From the NCBI GenBank assembly GCA_018644665.1, contig JABGQA010000058.1:1-64000 (forward strand): a stretch of DNA of 64,000 bases. The letters run 5' to 3'. Shown in pieces: positions 9,051 through 18,002 of the stretch. The notes below the pieces were generated by a model. The model was not told where the DNA came from, did not search any database, and was given only the letters and a program-made list of their open reading frames with translations. Source of the DNA: Candidatus Poribacteria bacterium (GTDB lineage: Bacteria > Poribacteria > WGA-4E > GCA-2687025). Numbering within the stretch: position 1 is the stretch's first letter; each line of letters starts with the position of its first letter. The position numbers and the translations under genes were made by a program.

Positions 9051-10040
9051 CTACGGCTCGAGGATGACCTTGCCGGCCCGACCGTCCGCGAACAGCCGGA
9101 ACGCCGCGGCGGCATCGGTGAGGGGGAAGCGGTGCGTGATCATGTCGCCGATCGGCAGACCCCGGCGGTACAGGTCGAGCATGGCCGGGTAGTCGGAGTA
9201 GTGGTAGTACAGGCTGCCCATGATGGTGGCGTCGCTGTGGATGAGATCGCGACTTGGGTTCAGCTCCACGAGCGACTGTTCACCCACCACCATGACGACG
9301 CCGGCCTTCCTCACGACATCCAGCGCCATGCGGAACGTCTCCGGTTTGCCGGCAGCCTCTATGCACTTGTCGGCGCCGGCTCCCGACGTTATGTCTTGCA
9401 CGGCCTCCACTGGGTCGGTCTCGCGCGCGTCGATGGTGTGGGCCGCCCCACACGCCTGCGCAAGCTCCAGGCGGTAGGGGTTGATGTCGACAGCGATCAC
9501 CTCGGCGCCCAGGTACGATTGCACGATGACGTTCCCGAGACCGACAGGCCCAGCGCCCGTGACGCAGACGAACTCGCCGCCAACAGTCCCGAGACGCTGG
9601 CTCACTCGATACGGCACACCCATCCCATCGCCCGTCACGAGCACGCCGTCATCCCACGGCACGTCCTTGGGCAATCGTAGGCAGACGTGTTCCGGCGCGC
9701 TGAGCATCTCCGCATGGGCGCCGCCCGAGTGGCGTAGATCCGGGCAGTGCGTGTACTGGCCGACACCGCACCACCGGCAGTCGCCGCATCCCCACACGGC
9801 GTGCACCCCGACATGGTCGCCCACGTTCAGACGTGTCGCGTTGCCAGCGTCAACGACGACCCCAACGACCTCGTGTCCCGTGTTGGAGGGATGTTCCGAG
9901 GCGCCGCGGTAGGAGCCCATCTCGCTTCCGCAGACGCCCGACGCCTTGACCTGGATAAGCACGCGGTCGCCACGCGGTTCGGGGTCGGGTACCTCCCGCA
10001 CTGCGACGCGTTCGTGCCCGAGAAGCTTCACGCTCAGCAT
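9051..10040 (-). CDS. Zinc-dependent MDR dehydrogenase
   Basis: A 329-residue medium-chain dehydrogenase. Catalytic zinc residues lie in SGVCGSEMGSYRG and NTGHEVVGVV; the structural zinc loop is GCGDCRWCGVGQYTHC. The Rossmann motif is intact as VTGAGPVGLGN, followed by an acidic AVDINPYR that favours NAD. It ends DGRAGKVILEP, typical of sugar/polyol dehydrogenases. It sits 39 bases downstream of the cyclase gene on the same strand, so the two could be co-transcribed. GGAAGGTG precedes the ATG. Substrate not predictable. Confidence 0.88.
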   Translation of the reverse strand: MLSVKLLGHERVAVREVPDPEPRGDRVLIQVKASGVCGSEMGSYRGASEHPSNTGHEVVGVVVDAGNATRLNVGDHVGVHAVWGCGDCRWCGVGQYTHCPDLRHSGGAHAEMLSAPEHVCLRLPKDVPWDDGVLVTGDGMGVPYRVSQRLGTVGGEFVCVTGAGPVGLGNVIVQSYLGAEVIAVDINPYRLELAQACGAAHTIDARETDPVEAVQDITSGAGADKCIEAAGKPETFRMALDVVRKAGVVMVVGEQSLVELNPSRDLIHSDATIMGSLYYHYSDYPAMLDLYRRGLPIGDMITHRFPLTDAAAAFRLFADGRAGKVILEP

Positions 10041-10079
10041 GGGTAGAGCACCTTCCGCATTGCGCCGCCGGCGGGTGGG

Positions 10080-10817
10080 TCAGGCAGTGAGCCGATGGGC
10101 GGTGACCTTCTCGTCTATGCCCTTCACCGTGAGTTCCTCCGCGACGACATCCGGGTACGTGGCGGACACGGAGCGATAGGCATCGGCGCTCAGAAGGACC
10201 TCACCCGCGCTCGCGGCCGTCTGTAGCCGCGCGGCGAGGTTCACCGCTGGGCCGATAGCCGTGAAGTCGCGGCACACTTCTCCGATCTCGCCGATAGAGA
10301 CCGGCCCCGTGTGGATGCCCACGCCCACCCCGATCTCCTCGCCGTCGCCGTCGTCGTCAGGTGCGCCGGACGAGTCGCGCAGGTCGGCGCAGTGCCTCTG
10401 CAGTTCGACGGCGGAACGCACCGCTCTCGCTACGTGATCCGGCTGTGCTATGGGGAAGTTGTAGACGGCGAGCACGGCGTCGCCGATGAGCTTGTTGATG
10501 ATGCCGTCGGCTTCCCAGACCACGTTGGCGCACCGCTCGTAGAACGTGCCGAGAATCTGCGTGACGGCGCCGGAGTCGAGCGCCTGAGACAGGGCGGTGT
10601 ATCCCCGGATATCCGCGAACAGCACCGTCGCGTCTATTGGGATCTGCTTCGACTTCTTCACACGCGAAAAGTGGCGTTCGCAGATCGTGCAGATGTTCGG
10701 ATTCATGCGGCTGGAACGGATGCCCGCGGCCCGGAACGGCACGGCGAATGGGCCACGCAACGCGATCGGCACGCGCATCTGCGACCAGCATCCCTTGCAC
10801 AGACGCGACCGATCCAC
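10080..10817 (-). CDS. Class III adenylate/guanylate cyclase with N-terminal Cys pairs
   Basis: A 245-residue cytoplasmic cyclase. The N-terminus has two CxxC pairs, C7-C10 and C43-C46 (NICTICERH), about 33 residues apart, which could form a zinc knuckle or redox switch. The catalytic domain runs from about residue 60: metal-binding D69 in LFADIRGYT, K109 and D113 in NKLIGDAVLAVY (Lys is the adenine-type specificity residue), then GVGIHTGPVSIGEIG and the transition-state region GPAVNLAARLQ. This suggests cAMP production, though specificity is not proven. The GTG start is chosen because GGAGGAG lies five bases upstream. It is immediately upstream of the zinc dehydrogenase. Confidence 0.88.
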   Translation of the reverse strand: MDRSRLCKGCWSQMRVPIALRGPFAVPFRAAGIRSSRMNPNICTICERHFSRVKKSKQIPIDATVLFADIRGYTALSQALDSGAVTQILGTFYERCANVVWEADGIINKLIGDAVLAVYNFPIAQPDHVARAVRSAVELQRHCADLRDSSGAPDDDGDGEEIGVGVGIHTGPVSIGEIGEVCRDFTAIGPAVNLAARLQTAASAGEVLLSADAYRSVSATYPDVVAEELTVKGIDEKVTAHRLTA

Positions 10818-11381
10818 TGCGTCTCCTCCAGACCCAGAGCCTCGATTATCCAGACCGGGACCCCATGGGTCAAGGCGCAGATGACGAGTGGGGAGTAGGT
10901 AGCCCGGTAGGGAGTGGCCGAACCCGCTCGAACACTGGATATACCTCCTCTAGTCCCTACTACCTACTATCTATATCTATCTATAGCATCTAGGTCCGTG
11001 AGGACCTCTCGCGCGCGCTCCGGCGTGTTCTCTCTACCGGAGCCCTCCGGCAGTAGGGAGTAGGCAGTTCGCGACGCAAACCCGCATGTCCAGACGGTTT
11101 ACCCGCTCCCTACACCACCACCTACCGCCTACCGGCTCGGGTGCGACCATGGACGGCTGGACGACGAGGACAACGCAACGCAGACGGCGTGAGGCGACAA
11201 GGGGCCCATGCAATCTCGGCCTACCAGGGGAAGACGTCCGCGCTTCCGCCTGTCGAAGTGGTGTGGGGCTCCTACGACCCATCAGTCACTCATGACCAGG
11301 TCCACGGCGTTGCACGCCCGGCGCCCGGGGGCTACTCTCCGGCACGAAGACCCGGAACAAGCATGCCCGGAGGGACGAACG
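10818..11381. other. 564-bp non-coding divergent region with short inverted repeats
   Basis: Lies between the cyclase (leftward) and the LamG-metzincin gene (rightward) and has no convincing reading frame. It carries several copies of a GTAGGGAGTAGG-like word: two direct at about 10885-10918, one at 11051-11067, and inverted copies at about 10951-10970 (CCCTACTACCTACTATC) and 11107-11140 (CTCCCTAC ... CCTACCGCC). Between them are an AT-rich CTATATCTATCTATAG stretch and a perfect 6-bp hairpin with a GTGA loop (10992-11007). It could hold both promoters, or be a degenerate repeat element. Confidence 0.6.
10992..11007. repeat. Perfect hairpin AGGTCC-GTGA-GGACCT
   Basis: A 6-bp perfect inverted repeat with a GNRA-type GTGA loop inside the non-coding region between the cyclase and metzincin genes. 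It lacks a T tract, so it is not a standard terminator. It may be a structured part of a transcribed leader. Confidence 0.5.
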
Positions 11382-14360
11382 ATGCGCGTGAGGTTCTTGG
11401 CGGCGCCGGCCCTGGTCGTGATGATCGTGTCGCACGCCGCGGCCGGGATCGTCGAGGACGGGCTGGTCAGTTACTGGCGCTTCGAAGCGGTCGACAAGCG
11501 CGAGGACGGCTATCGCGACCTGCGCGGCTCGAATCACGCGACACTTGTCGGGGAGCCGGAGACCTCAGAGGGCAAGTTCGGCGACGCTCTCCTCTTGGAC
11601 GGCGTCGATGACTACGCCGAGGTCGCCGACGACGAAAGCCTGCATCTGTGGGAAGCGCACACCCTCGAGGCGTGGGTATACGTCAACGAAGTCCGCGCGT
11701 CTCGCATCCTCGACAAGATCACCGTCAGCACCGCGGACGGTCCACATCTCGACTTGTTCCCGACGGGCGCGCTGCGATCATGCGCCGGGACATGCGTCGT
11801 CGGCGAGGAGGCCGTGCCCGCGGAGACGTGGACACACGTCGCGGTCACGTACGACGGGGGAACGGTCACGCTGTACGTGAACGGCGAGGCCGGAGGCTCG
11901 GGCAGCGCGGCATCTCCGTTGCCGGGCAACGCGCTGCCGCTGCGCATCGGCGCGGACAGCAACGGCGAGGGTCTGTTCAGCGGCAGGATCGACGAGGTGC
12001 GCGTCTACGATCGCGCCCTATCCGCGGACGAGGTCGCGCAGAACCACGACGCCGACAGACCCCTCGACAAGGTGAATCCCGACTCGAAGATCAAGCCATA
12101 CGACGAGGTCATCACCGAGGACGCCGAATCGCAGGAAGGCGTGTTCACCGTCCACAAGGTTTGGGACAAGTGGTACTACGAGATCCCACCAGACGAGCTG
12201 GGGCGGCTATTCCTGTGGGTCTCGTCGGTCGCGAAGACGCAGACGGGCGTCGGCTTTGGCGGGCGGACGCAGAACGCGGTCGTCGTCCGCTGGGATCGGC
12301 GCGAGGACCAGGTGCTCCTGCGCCTCATGCAGTACCGCATCGTCGCCGACGAGGAGAAGACGGTCTACAACGCCGTCGAGGCGTCCTCATACCCCGCGAT
12401 CATCAGGGCTTTCGACGTGCTCGCCATCGGCGACGATGACTCTGTCGTCATCGAAGTCGGCGATCTGTTCACGTCGGATATGAAGGAGTTCTCGCCCAAG
12501 TCTGATGTCGGCGGCGAGGCACTGGACGGTGACCGCTCGTTCGTAGAGCGTGTCACGCCGTACCCCGAGAATATCGAGGCCGAGGCGGTGCTCACGTTCC
12601 GCGCCGACAGCCCCGGTGGAGCTTGGCGGCTAGGAGCAGTGTCCGTCGTCATGCATCACAGCATGGTCCATCTGCCCGACGAACCGATGATGCCCCGTTT
12701 GTGGGACTCACGGGTGGGGTTCTTCTCCATGAGCCAGGAGGATTATGGCCGCGACGAGCACAGGCTCAGGGCGCGACGGTACATCAGCCGCTGGCGGCTC
12801 GAGAAGAAAGACCCGACCGCGGAACTGTCCGACCCGGTCAAGCCGATCGTGTTCTACATCGACCGGGGCGTGCCAGAGAAGTGGAAGCCGTATCTGAAGC
12901 AGGGCGTAGATGACTGGCAAGTGGCGTTCGAGGCCGCTGGATTCAGCAACGCCATCATGGGGAAGTACGCGCCGACGGTGGAGGAAGACCCCGACTGGAG
13001 CAGCGAGGACGCGCGCTACTCCTCCATCCGCTGGTGGCCGACACCCATGCAGAACGCATTCGGGCCACACGTCAGCGACCCGCGCACGGGCGAAATCCTC
13101 GAAGCCGATGTCGTCTTCTTCCACAACATCACCGAACTCGCTCGCGATTGGTACTTCAGCCAGGTCGGGCCGCTCGATCCGAGGGCGGCGACGCTGCCGT
13201 TCCCTGACGACCTGATGGGCGAGTTGCTGCGCTATGTCGCCGCGCACGAAGTCGGTCATTCAGTCGGGCTGCCGCACAACATGAAGGCGAGTTCCTCGTA
13301 TCCGGTCGAGATGCTCCGCGACGCGGAGTTCACGCGCGAGAACGGGCATGTAGCGTCGATCATGGACTACGCCCGGTTCAACTACGTCGCCCAGCCAGGC
13401 GACGGCGCACGGCTGATTCCCATCGTGGGGCCGTACGACAAGTTCGCGATCCGGTGGGGGTACATGCCCATCGCGGACGCGGAGACGCCTGATGACGAGA
13501 GGCCCACGCTCCACGCGCTGGCCTCCGAGCAGTCGGACGACCCCGTGTTGCGCTTCGGCAGTCGGTCGTATCACGACCCGTCGGCGCAGACCGAGGACAT
13601 CGGCGCGGACCCAATCGAAGCGACGCGCTACGGCCTGATGAACATCGATCGCGCGGCCGACATGCTCATCCCCGCGACGACGACGCATCCCGGCGACGAC
13701 TACGACGAGCTTCGCAACATGTACAACGAGGTGCTCGGGCAGCGGAACCGGGAGTTGGGGCACGTCGTCGGGCTCATCGCCGGGGTCACCCGCACGGACT
13801 ACCACGTCGGTCAGGAGGGCTTGGTGTTCGATGTCGTGCCGCGCGAGAAGCAGCTCGAGGCGATGCGTTTCCTGGTCGAGCACGCGTTCACCACGCCTAC
13901 GAAGCTCCTGAACCCGGACATCCTCGACCGCATCGAGCCGGCGGGGAACGTGGACCGCGTGGTCGGCTCGCAGACGGGCGTGCTTGCCCGATTGCTTGAC
14001 GAAGGCCGGGCGAAGCGTCTCATCGATCAGGAGGCCGCCGCCGCTCCCGGCGAGACGCCCTACTCGCTCAACGAGATGCTGTCGGAGTTACGCGCGGGCA
14101 TCTGGTCGGAGCTGGACGCGGAGGCCGTCGAGGTCGACGCGTACCGGCGCGCCCTGCAACGCGCGCACATCGAGCAGCTCGGCCGGAAGCTGGACCCCGA
14201 CGGTCCGAGCAAGAGCGACATGCGGCCGTTGGCTCGTGGCGAACTGGTCGCCCTTTCCGCCGCGATCGCGGCCGCGTTGGACAGGACCGCCCATTGGACG
14301 ACGCAACTGCACCTCGAGGACGCGCGCGTGACCATCGACCACATCCTGAATCCGCGGTAG
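11382..14360 (+). CDS. Secreted LamG-metzincin zinc metalloprotease (DUF5117/DUF5118-like)
   Basis: A 992-residue exported protein. Signal peptide at residues 1-21 (MRVRFLAAPALVVMIVSHAAA). A LamG/concanavalin-like carbohydrate-recognition domain follows (about 25-225: SYWRFEAVD, YAEVADDESLHL, RIDEVRVYDRALS). The remainder is the large bacterial metzincin type: HEVGHSVGLPHN with zinc ligands H622, H626 and H632 and catalytic E623, then a Met-turn in HVASIMDYARFNY. Regions flanking it resemble the DUF5117/DUF5118 arrangement I recall for outer-surface zinc proteases. The start is set by GGAGGG eight bases before the ATG; the frame opens 174 bases earlier without support. The STAS gene follows after seven bases. 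The LamG part probably directs the protease to glycans. Confidence 0.85.
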   Translation: MRVRFLAAPALVVMIVSHAAAGIVEDGLVSYWRFEAVDKREDGYRDLRGSNHATLVGEPETSEGKFGDALLLDGVDDYAEVADDESLHLWEAHTLEAWVYVNEVRASRILDKITVSTADGPHLDLFPTGALRSCAGTCVVGEEAVPAETWTHVAVTYDGGTVTLYVNGEAGGSGSAASPLPGNALPLRIGADSNGEGLFSGRIDEVRVYDRALSADEVAQNHDADRPLDKVNPDSKIKPYDEVITEDAESQEGVFTVHKVWDKWYYEIPPDELGRLFLWVSSVAKTQTGVGFGGRTQNAVVVRWDRREDQVLLRLMQYRIVADEEKTVYNAVEASSYPAIIRAFDVLAIGDDDSVVIEVGDLFTSDMKEFSPKSDVGGEALDGDRSFVERVTPYPENIEAEAVLTFRADSPGGAWRLGAVSVVMHHSMVHLPDEPMMPRLWDSRVGFFSMSQEDYGRDEHRLRARRYISRWRLEKKDPTAELSDPVKPIVFYIDRGVPEKWKPYLKQGVDDWQVAFEAAGFSNAIMGKYAPTVEEDPDWSSEDARYSSIRWWPTPMQNAFGPHVSDPRTGEILEADVVFFHNITELARDWYFSQVGPLDPRAATLPFPDDLMGELLRYVAAHEVGHSVGLPHNMKASSSYPVEMLRDAEFTRENGHVASIMDYARFNYVAQPGDGARLIPIVGPYDKFAIRWGYMPIADAETPDDERPTLHALASEQSDDPVLRFGSRSYHDPSAQTEDIGADPIEATRYGLMNIDRAADMLIPATTTHPGDDYDELRNMYNEVLGQRNRELGHVVGLIAGVTRTDYHVGQEGLVFDVVPREKQLEAMRFLVEHAFTTPTKLLNPDILDRIEPAGNVDRVVGSQTGVLARLLDEGRAKRLIDQEAAAAPGETPYSLNEMLSELRAGIWSELDAEAVEVDAYRRALQRAHIEQLGRKLDPDGPSKSDMRPLARGELVALSAAIAAALDRTAHWTTQLHLEDARVTIDHILNPR

Positions 14361-14367
14361 GAGGCGC

Positions 14368-14688
14368 GTGGAACTCAGATTCAGCAAGAGCGGCGACGTC
14401 CTCAGATTCCATCCCACGGGTCGCATCGCCGGTCCCGACGCGAGGAAGCTGGGTCACGCGATCTACCGGGCTGTGGAGGTGGGGGCGGGTTCGCTGTCGG
14501 CCAGCATCGACCTCGGCGGTTGTATCGACATTGACGACGCGGCGATCGCCGTCCTCGCCGAGTGGCATTCCCGGTGTCGGCGCGAGGGCATCGCCCTGCG
14601 ACTCGTGAGAGTGCCGTCGCAGCTACGCGAGCGGTTCATGCTTCGGGGCATCTACGACTTCGACGACGACGAGCCGATCATCGTCTGA
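14368..14688 (+). CDS. STAS-domain protein (anti-sigma factor antagonist-like)
   Basis: A 106-residue single-domain protein resembling STAS/SpoIIAA proteins. It starts with a beta strand (LRFHPTGRIAGPDARKL), and the usual phospho-acceptor region appears as GGCIDIDDAAIAVLAEWH, where the expected D-S-S-G serine is replaced by acidic residues. It may therefore be a constitutively phosphomimetic or non-phosphorylated member. The GTG start is set by GGAGGC directly upstream. It lies seven bases after the metzincin stop, implying co-expression with a secreted protease, which is unusual. No cognate anti-sigma kinase is in the window. Confidence 0.7.
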   Translation: MELRFSKSGDVLRFHPTGRIAGPDARKLGHAIYRAVEVGAGSLSASIDLGGCIDIDDAAIAVLAEWHSRCRREGIALRLVRVPSQLRERFMLRGIYDFDDDEPIIV

Positions 14689-14725
14689 CACGGCCACAGC
14701 GCAGAGGGTAGCTCACAGAACGGGG

Positions 14726-16570
14726 CTACTTCCTGCGCACGGGGTGGGCTCCGTAAGGGCTCTGCCGACCGCTACGGAGGACCCCAAGCCCAACTCGTTG
14801 CTGTATCTCGTCAAGATAGGGGCTCCCTTCAAACGCTTGCTCGAAGGCGTCGAGTAAGTCGACCTCGGCGTAGGCGACGTAGTAGCGCATCATTGTGATG
14901 ACGGGCAATTGGGTGTCGACCAGGGCAGGCAGACGCCGCCGCAGAACGCCCCGCCAGTCGTCCTCCAGTCCTATCTCCTTGACCACCTTGTTGCCCAATT
15001 CGATCGCTGCGAGGTCGGGGGGATTCTCGTTGAGCATGTCCGGCAACAGACTGGCGAAGTCCATCAACGAGCCTATGTCCCTGCGGTCCATCGCGTGCCG
15101 GCCCCACGCCATAGCGAACGCATGATCCCTAGCGTACGGCGCTCTGTACCCCTGAACGAGGTCGTCCGCTTCCGCTGCCTGGCCGGCGTCTACGTATGCG
15201 TCGATACATGACGCGACGACGTCTGGGGCCGGCGATCCTGTGCCTACTATCGTTCGCAGGACATCCGCAGCGCGCGCATAGTCCTGCGCCTCGCGGAACC
15301 ACTCGGCGAGGACGAGACCCTCGCCCTCGCTGACCGCTCCAGCGCGACGCCAGACATCCTCGGCGAACTCTGGAGATACGCTCGCGGGCCAGTTGGGGGT
15401 CGTGTACCAGGACTGAGCAAGCATATCCCTCACGACGGTCCAGAGCTGCGGGTCCGACCCATCCTCGGTGACCTGCCACAGCCGGAAAGCCGCGTGCCCG
15501 AGGACGCCAACATTGGATCTACGTAGACGATAGAAGCTGATCAGTTCTCTGTAGGCATCCGCGTGTCCGAATTGAGCGATCTCCTGCAGTTCGCGCTGCG
15601 TCCGATCAGGATCGTCACGCACGTGCTGCCATGCGTTTGCGACGAGGCTACCCACGTTTTCCGCGATAACTGCGTCTGGCACGAGGCGCGCGAACAGTGT
15701 CTGGTAATCCGTGTAGAGTTGGAGGCCGCTCTCGCCGTCCCCGCTCGCCAGAAACAGCCGTTCGTTGGTCAGCAGCGATGGCTCGGAGTGCAAAACGAGC
15801 AACTCGTCGACGTTGAGCGTGTGTTCGAGAGATTCGGCGTCTTCGTTCAGGAACTCCCGGATCTCGTCGAGGAGCGCCGCCTCCTCATCGCCGTCGAGAT
15901 CGTACGGGATGCGAGATAAGGCGACATCAACATCGAGGCGCTCCATCCCCGGCGGCCGCAACGCGTGGCGGAAGCTCCGCATCACCATGCGCGAGCCGTC
16001 CAGGTTCTCGCGGTTGTTGATGAGGAAGCAGATCACCTGATCGGCGAGCGTGCCGGTCGCGATGCCTCCGATCTCCGTCACTCCCGTGCGCGAGTCTATG
16101 AGCACAAAGTCAGGGTCGAACTCGGCGCGTATCTGCTCCTTGAACTCCAAGAACGCGAGCGGCCCACGTGGCGCCTCCTCCGGCTCGAAGAGGAGGCGCC
16201 GCCAGTGTATCTGCGATAGCTTGCGCCAGTAATCGCCGTGGAGAACGGGGCCTGCAGCGATGAGATGGACGCGGCCGCCTTGCTCCGTCTCCTCGCCAAT
16301 CAACGTGCTGTACGGCCTGACGGACTTCGGCACTTGATCCGTGGTTATGAATTCGTGGATGTAGTCCACCACGCCGCGCTCAATCTCCGGCGGCTCGGGC
16401 GGACTTCCCACCGCGAACTTATAGTGCAGTCCCGGCGCTTCCAGGTCGAAGTCGACGGCAACCACCTTCTGCCCGAAGCGGGCTAGCTGCCGCGCGACGT
16501 TGGCTAGGGCCAGCGTCCGGCCGGTGCCGCCCTTGTAGGAGTAGAAGGTGATCGTGCGCATGTCAGACAT
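14726..16570 (-). CDS. KGGTGR-type MinD/ParA-like ATPase with C-terminal helical repeats
   Basis: A 614-residue SIMINC/MinD-superfamily ATPase. The deviant Walker A reads FYSYKGGTGRT (about 9-19): the signature lysine is present but the usual GK[ST] lysine is arginine, as in the KGGVGR variant group. Other marks are the Walker A-prime VDFDLEAPG (about 39-47) and the switch II/Walker B region VLIDSRTGVTEIGG, followed by CFLINNRENLDG. From about residue 330 the protein is an array of helices of TPR-like character with no catalytic motif. As I recall, this variant group occurs in predicted conflict or signalling systems of multicellular and free-living bacteria. It is the last gene of a three-gene cassette; its ATG overlaps the stop of the gene before it in ATGTCTGA. 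Confidence 0.8.
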   Translation of the reverse strand: MSDMRTITFYSYKGGTGRTLALANVARQLARFGQKVVAVDFDLEAPGLHYKFAVGSPPEPPEIERGVVDYIHEFITTDQVPKSVRPYSTLIGEETEQGGRVHLIAAGPVLHGDYWRKLSQIHWRRLLFEPEEAPRGPLAFLEFKEQIRAEFDPDFVLIDSRTGVTEIGGIATGTLADQVICFLINNRENLDGSRMVMRSFRHALRPPGMERLDVDVALSRIPYDLDGDEEAALLDEIREFLNEDAESLEHTLNVDELLVLHSEPSLLTNERLFLASGDGESGLQLYTDYQTLFARLVPDAVIAENVGSLVANAWQHVRDDPDRTQRELQEIAQFGHADAYRELISFYRLRRSNVGVLGHAAFRLWQVTEDGSDPQLWTVVRDMLAQSWYTTPNWPASVSPEFAEDVWRRAGAVSEGEGLVLAEWFREAQDYARAADVLRTIVGTGSPAPDVVASCIDAYVDAGQAAEADDLVQGYRAPYARDHAFAMAWGRHAMDRRDIGSLMDFASLLPDMLNENPPDLAAIELGNKVVKEIGLEDDWRGVLRRRLPALVDTQLPVITMMRYYVAYAEVDLLDAFEQAFEGSPYLDEIQQRVGLGVLRSGRQSPYGAHPVRRK

Positions 16571-17168
16571 TGGGGCGGCTCAGTGCGGCGGATGCGCTCT
16601 CCATCTGACCGTAGTCGTGCTGCCAGACGGTGAGTTTGTCCAGAGTGTAGTGTTTGACTGCGCGGGGGACCATTGTCCCGGCGGGAGCCATCAGATCCGC
16701 CCGACCAGCCCTATGTTCCTGCGAGGCCTGCGTCAGCAGGCGCGCCGCCCGCCGGATCATGCCACTCTCGGCGAGGACGGGCGAATGCTCCACCATCGCG
16801 GCCAAAAGGCGGATGGCGTGGTCGTACTCCCGGCCGGGCAGTAGTTCCTGCTCGACGTGGTCCAGCGCGTGCCCCAAATCCTCTTCGTCCGCGACTTCCC
16901 AGTAAGCCTGACCGATTTCCTCGGCCGAAGGCAGGTCGGGATGTGCCTCCGCAACCAACACGCGTAGATGCGCGATCAACTCTGGCCAGTCGGCGAATTC
17001 GCCGTCCGCCGCCACGAATCCGTGTTTGGTCACGGCGGCCTCGACCGCGGATTCGTCGACGGGAAGCGACGTGTCGTTGTGGTAAGGAGGGCGGACTAGT
17101 AGCAGGACGCCATCCCTGCGGACGTATGCCCACCCATCCGCAGGAGCCAGTGCGAGGACTTCAAGCAT
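16563..17168 (-). CDS. Unknown protein, middle gene of the KGGTGR cassette
   Basis: A 201-residue cytoplasmic protein I do not recognise. The N-terminal part (about 1-35) is a small beta-rich segment (LALAPADGWAYVRRDGVLLLVRP). The centre (75-150) is helical and acidic (SAEEIGQAYWEVADEEDLG, HALDHVEQELLPGREYDHA), suggesting an adaptor or effector-associated domain. The last 50 residues are Ala/Arg-rich. No enzyme motif is seen. Its start overlaps the preceding gene stop by eight bases (ATGCTTGA) and its stop overlaps the ATPase start by eight bases, so its production is tied to both. Confidence 0.7.
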   Translation of the reverse strand: MLEVLALAPADGWAYVRRDGVLLLVRPPYHNDTSLPVDESAVEAAVTKHGFVAADGEFADWPELIAHLRVLVAEAHPDLPSAEEIGQAYWEVADEEDLGHALDHVEQELLPGREYDHAIRLLAAMVEHSPVLAESGMIRRAARLLTQASQEHRAGRADLMAPAGTMVPRAVKHYTLDKLTVWQHDYGQMESASAALSRPNV

Positions 17169-17871
17169 CTGGAACGACCACCAGTGGGATGTTCAGCGCG
17201 CGCAATCCACGTCTCACCCGCGTATACGTGTGTGCGTGCGCTCTCGTGTCCGCGTCCGCCGCGCCTGTCTGGGTGGCGTACACGGCATCTCGGAACTGCC
17301 TATCCTGAGATTCTACGAACCGGACCTCGCGCAACTCGGGGCCCCCGACATCGTCGACGAAGATCGCCTCGATGTAGTCGTCGTCGCAACACACCAGACG
17401 TGACCACGTGTCGGGTGAACGCCGACACACCTCACTATGGAGCTTGATAGCCGCAACCTTGCATCTTGCATCCCATGCGCCAACATCGTAGGTGATGCTG
17501 GCGAGGTCGACGCCGGTGTCGGACACATACAGCCGGAGGCTGTCTCCCGGCAACAGCGCGATGCGCTCCACGCCCTCATGCTTGAGGATGGCACAGGCGC
17601 TGCCGTAGTGCAAAGACCCAACCCCGCCAACATTGGCTGCCCCGTACTTGAACTCACTTCCGCGCTCGAACGCCTCGTCGAACGCGACGCGGTCATCGTA
17701 GTATCGGCCAAGCCTGCCTCGCAGTGCTTCCTCATACGTGATGGCGCGGTCGCGGGCCTCAAGTGCGGCCACCGTCTGCACGTTCAGATACGCGGCGCCC
17801 TCCAGGATGCTGGCCAATATCGCCGGCCCCATATTCACACCGACGCGACACTTCCCTTCCACCAACGCCAC
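17161..17871 (-). CDS. Unknown protein, first gene of the KGGTGR cassette
   Basis: At least 236 residues; function unknown. It shows an alpha/beta pattern with GGVGSLHYGSACAILKHEGVERIALLPGDSLRLY in the middle, which I quote only in part as evidence of a conserved-looking core, and a C-terminal strand LNIPLVVVPDA. A CCDDDYIEA motif precedes the last third. The listed GTG start has no ribosome site; open frame continues upstream to a TAG at 17985-17983 and reads like protein (LADLFELADGNASNLAAQ), so the true start is probably a rare codon nearer 17975, after a GGAG at about 18000. It could be the effector or sensor of the cassette. Confidence 0.6.
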   Translation of the reverse strand: MALVEGKCRVGVNMGPAILASILEGAAYLNVQTVAALEARDRAITYEEALRGRLGRYYDDRVAFDEAFERGSEFKYGAANVGGVGSLHYGSACAILKHEGVERIALLPGDSLRLYVSDTGVDLASITYDVGAWDARCKVAAIKLHSEVCRRSPDTWSRLVCCDDDYIEAIFVDDVGGPELREVRFVESQDRQFRDAVYATQTGAADADTRAHAHTYTRVRRGLRALNIPLVVVPDA

Positions 17872-18002
17872 GAACGCCTCGAGCGCAGGCGCGTCCTCTC
17901 CAGATAGGCCGTCGCGCGTCGCCTGGAATTGCGCGGCGAGATTCGACGCGTTCCCATCGGCGAGCTCAAACAGATCGGCTAGCTACGGTATATCTCCGGC
18001 GG

